Assembly (NCBI GenBank): GCA_028690275.1
Contig: JAQVBN010000022.1
Location: 1 to 7,721 of the forward strand
From: Minisyncoccota bacterium
GTDB lineage: Bacteria; Patescibacteriota; Minisyncoccia; Minisyncoccales; Minisyncoccaceae
Reading direction: 5' to 3'
DNA: 7,721 bases
The translations under genes and the position numbers were made by a program. Position 1 is the stretch's first letter, and each line of letters begins with the position of its first letter. Below are positions 6,090 through 7,721 of the stretch, piece by piece. Under the pieces are notes generated by a model. It ran no database searches. It saw nothing but the letters and a program-made list of their open reading frames with translations, and had not been told where the DNA came from.

Positions 6090-7133
6090 TTAACTTTCTC
6101 GGATTTTGTATCTTCCAGTATCGTCCTTAGCAAACATTTGTTTATTTTGAAGATTTAATAAAATAGTAGATTCTCTTACGATTCTTTTTTCCGAGACTAA
6201 AATAATTACCTGCTCTTTAGTTAAAGGAGTTTTTGTATTTTTTAATATATCTAAAATTACATCCTTTACCTGTCCTCCATTATACCCCCATTCTTTGAGC
6301 GCGTAAATACCCCTTCCGATAAGAACGAAATTATTGTTTCGTATTAGTTCATTGTGAATTGTTTGAGGGTGAAGCTTTTTGTTACTTACAGATGTAGCCA
6401 CTAATTCCCCATTCAAACTATCAATACTTTTTGAAATATCTTTATAGTGTAAAGGTTTTTTGTTTTGTTTAAGAATAAAATAAATCTTATCCTTTACTGT
6501 TTTAGGATTAACTTCTGGCCAATCAATAAGACCATAACTTTTCTTATCAATAGTTCTATCAATTTTTTTAGAAATTTGCATAATTGTTTCCAAGGTTTCT
6601 ATTCCCTCCTTGTATCCAATCATTTCCGCAATTTTACGAATAGCTAAAGGACTTTTCTTTTCTCTTAAAACCTTAACAATACTTTGATTGATTTCTTTAG
6701 CTAAAGCAATCTTGCTTTTATCTAAGGTCCATAAAGCATGAAAATTATTATCTTCTTTTAATCTCTCACATTTATTTGATAAATGAAGAAGGAAGACGAT
6801 ATAATTCTTTTGACTTTCATCACCCAAAATATCTAAAAACAAGTCTTCTCTTTTTAAACCTCCACTTTTTTCAAGTTCTGTATAAAAAAATTTCTGAATT
6901 TCATCAAAATCTTTTTTAGTCTTGAATCCATTAAGATTCTTGTTGATTTTTTTAATTCCATCAGATTCAATTTGTCTTACCCTTTCTCTAGTGATCTTGT
7001 AATCATTTCCAATCTTTTCTAGTGTTTCTACCCTCTTTTTTCCAAAGGCAAATCTTCTCGAAATTATTATTTTCGATCTCTCGGATAAAACTCCTAAAAA
7101 ATCTTCTGTGACTTTTTTGTAATCGAATTTCAT
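6090..7133 (-). CDS. Transcription regulator: sigma-70 region 4 plus HARE-HTH domain
   Basis: A 347-residue DNA-binding protein, first gene of the operon. Residues about 13-65 form a sigma-70 region 4: LSERSKIIISRRF followed by a 4.2 helix-turn-helix with TLEKIG 37-42 and TRERVRQIE 48-56, the part that contacts -35 boxes. Residues about 145-205 look like a winged helix. Residues about 210-283 match a HARE-HTH domain (KKPLHYKDI 225-233, TIHNELI 258-264, GRGIYALKEWGY 273-284), the fold shared with the RNA polymerase delta subunit. A further winged helix seems to follow (288-345). There is no sigma region 2 or 3, so it cannot melt a promoter alone; it is more likely a -35-binding activator, repressor or polymerase accessory factor than a true sigma factor. 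The ATG lies 6 bases after the -10 box, so translation is probably leaderless. It may regulate its own divergent promoter region. Confidence 0.85.
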   Translation of the reverse strand: MKFDYKKVTEDFLGVLSERSKIIISRRFAFGKKRVETLEKIGNDYKITRERVRQIESDGIKKINKNLNGFKTKKDFDEIQKFFYTELEKSGGLKREDLFLDILGDESQKNYIVFLLHLSNKCERLKEDNNFHALWTLDKSKIALAKEINQSIVKVLREKKSPLAIRKIAEMIGYKEGIETLETIMQISKKIDRTIDKKSYGLIDWPEVNPKTVKDKIYFILKQNKKPLHYKDISKSIDSLNGELVATSVSNKKLHPQTIHNELIRNNNFVLIGRGIYALKEWGYNGGQVKDVILDILKNTKTPLTKEQVIILVSEKRIVRESTILLNLQNKQMFAKDDTGRYKIRES

Positions 7134-7139
7134 GTTTTT

Positions 7140-7168
7140 CTTATAACATACTTTTAATTGAATGTCAA
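7140..7168 (-). promoter_or_regulatory. Promoter of the five-gene operon (leaderless start)
   Basis: On the - strand a perfect -35 TTGACA (complement of 7163-7168) lies 17 bases before the -10 TATAAG (complement of 7140-7145). Only 6 bases separate the -10 from the ATG at 7133, so transcription should start at or next to the A of that ATG. A weaker possible promoter upstream (TTGTCA, complement of 7193-7198, with TATAAT, complement of 7168-7173, 19-base spacing) would give a leader of roughly 25-30 bases. Confidence 0.72.
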
Positions 7169-7197
7169 TTATATTTCTCCGAGAAATACTATTGACA
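7163..7197. promoter_or_regulatory. 35-bp dyad-symmetric operator-like element spanning both -35 boxes
   Basis: Inner perfect inverted repeat TATTTCTC (7172-7179) and GAGAAATA (7181-7188) about a single C at 7180. Outer perfect inverted repeat TGTCAAT (7163-7169) and ATTGACA (7191-7197) about the same centre. Fifteen of 17 arm positions pair. The outer arms are the -35 boxes of the two divergent promoters. It lies upstream of both starts, so it is not a transcript hairpin; a homodimeric regulator site shared by both promoters is the natural reading. Confidence 0.65.
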
Positions 7198-7220
7198 ATA
7201 ATAATATATTATTATATAAT
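7192..7220 (+). promoter_or_regulatory. Perfect consensus sigma-70 promoter of the alpha/beta hydrolase gene
   Basis: TTGACA (7192-7197), exactly 17 bases, then TATAAT (7215-7220), a full consensus match. A second TATAAT follows directly at 7221-7226 but is too far from the -35. Start of transcription is near 7227, giving a leader of about 12 bases. That leader carries AGGA (7227-7230), 8 bases before the ATG, as a Shine-Dalgarno site. The spacer and -10 region are almost pure A/T. Confidence 0.82.
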
Positions 7221-7238
7221 TATAATAGGAACTTAACA

Positions 7239-7721
7239 ATGACGACCTACGCAATACTTTGCGGACTGAGCGGAAGAAAATTACTTAAAACACCGACAGG
7301 CCACATGGAGATAGATTGCAGAACATCGGTAGTAGACCCCCTTTTCGGACAAAGGAATTCCTTCTTAGGAAAACATGATTTACCCACAAAGAATCTCACC
7401 GAAACCATTAAAGAAACTGAAAAACATTTGGTAGAATACCCAACCTATCTTATAGGATGGAGCTTTGGAGGATTAATAGCATCTCTTCAAAAACGTTCAA
7501 AACCAATCAAGAAAGTTATTCTTGTCTCCCCCTTATTGGGCGGAAAGACAATGGTTCTCTCTCCGATTGAAAGGATTCTCATTCAATTTATTCCTGCATT
7601 AAGAAAAGCCTATTCTGAAGAAACTCAAAACAAAGTTTTTGAGAATTTAAAGAAATGGAACGTCGAGATTGTTTTCATTTTACCAAAAAATGGAGAATAC
7701 ATTGGTGACAATAAAGTTGTT
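7239..7721 (+). CDS. Alpha/beta hydrolase family protein, 3'-truncated by the window edge
   Basis: The first 161 codons of a gene that continues past the window; no stop is reached. The start is fixed by AGGA at 7227-7230 and the consensus promoter just upstream. The protein begins MTTYAILCGLSG, a short first strand and a glycine-rich turn. The nucleophile elbow GWSFGG is at 73-78 with Ser75 as the expected catalytic nucleophile, preceded by strand TYLI and followed by helix LIASLQKRS. The next strand is KKVILVSPLLGG 91-102, as in many small hydrolases. A later strand VEIVFILPKNGEYIGDNK (142-159) occupies the place where the acidic residue of the triad usually sits; D157 is a candidate. The His is beyond the window. 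The substrate cannot be predicted. No signal peptide is seen, so it is probably cytoplasmic. It is transcribed divergently from the regulator gene and may share its control element. Confidence 0.8.
   Translation, partial: MTTYAILCGLSGRKLLKTPTGHMEIDCRTSVVDPLFGQRNSFLGKHDLPTKNLTETIKETEKHLVEYPTYLIGWSFGGLIASLQKRSKPIKKVILVSPLLGGKTMVLSPIERILIQFIPALRKAYSEETQNKVFENLKKWNVEIVFILPKNGEYIGDNKVV

Noticed and set aside
6465..6647. 60-residue + strand frame antisense to the regulator gene
   Set aside because: Phe/Asn/Ile-rich product typical of antisense AT-rich coding sequence; no promoter or ribosome site seen.
832..7133. Recoded UGA (glycine), as in some Patescibacteria lineages
   Set aside because: All main genes are full length for their families under the standard bacterial code, so no in-frame UGA needs to be read through.
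1..7721. CRISPR array, insertion sequence, tRNA or rRNA gene
   Set aside because: No regularly spaced repeats, transposase motifs, terminal inverted repeats flanking a gene, or tRNA/rRNA signature sequences were seen on either strand.

Overview
The window is AT-rich (roughly one third G+C by eye) with tightly packed genes. Its gene content suggests a member of the Candidate Phyla Radiation (Patescibacteria). The indicators are a sigma-region-4 plus HARE-HTH regulator, a membrane protein with a C-terminal LFHFPG motif next to a VirD4/TraG-like ATPase ending in a CxxC-x17-CxxC zinc ribbon, and shortened core enzymes (a 389-residue RecJ-like protein). This assignment rests on family knowledge and was not confirmed by search. 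All five complete main genes read normally with TAA or TAG stops, so nothing points to a recoded UGA.

Left edge (1-567, + strand): the 3' part of a Nudix hydrolase gene, closed by an intrinsic terminator whose stem overlaps the stop codon. Positions 568-831 hold no obvious protein gene. They do hold a near-consensus promoter (580-608), about 200 bases of locally GC-richer sequence with several hairpins, and a strong terminator (801-833). Together these look like a small independent transcription unit, either a roughly 220-nt non-coding RNA or a small-peptide gene.

Centre (832-7133, - strand): a five-gene operon read right to left. The order is sigma-4/HARE regulator, membrane protein, VirD4-like ATPase, phosphoglycerate kinase (pgk), RecJ-like DHH phosphoesterase. 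Gaps are 3, 6 and 4 bases, then a 17-base overlap. One promoter (7140-7168) lies so close to the first start codon that the mRNA should be leaderless. The bidirectional terminator at 801-823 ends the operon. The membrane protein and ATPase plausibly form one DNA- or protein-moving machine, with the membrane anchor and motor encoded separately. The RecJ-like nuclease could act on the same DNA, while the glycolytic pgk is an odd passenger.

Right edge (7134-7721): a divergent promoter region whose two -35 boxes are the outer arms of one 35-bp dyad-symmetric element, then the 5' part of an alpha/beta hydrolase gene on the + strand that runs off the window.
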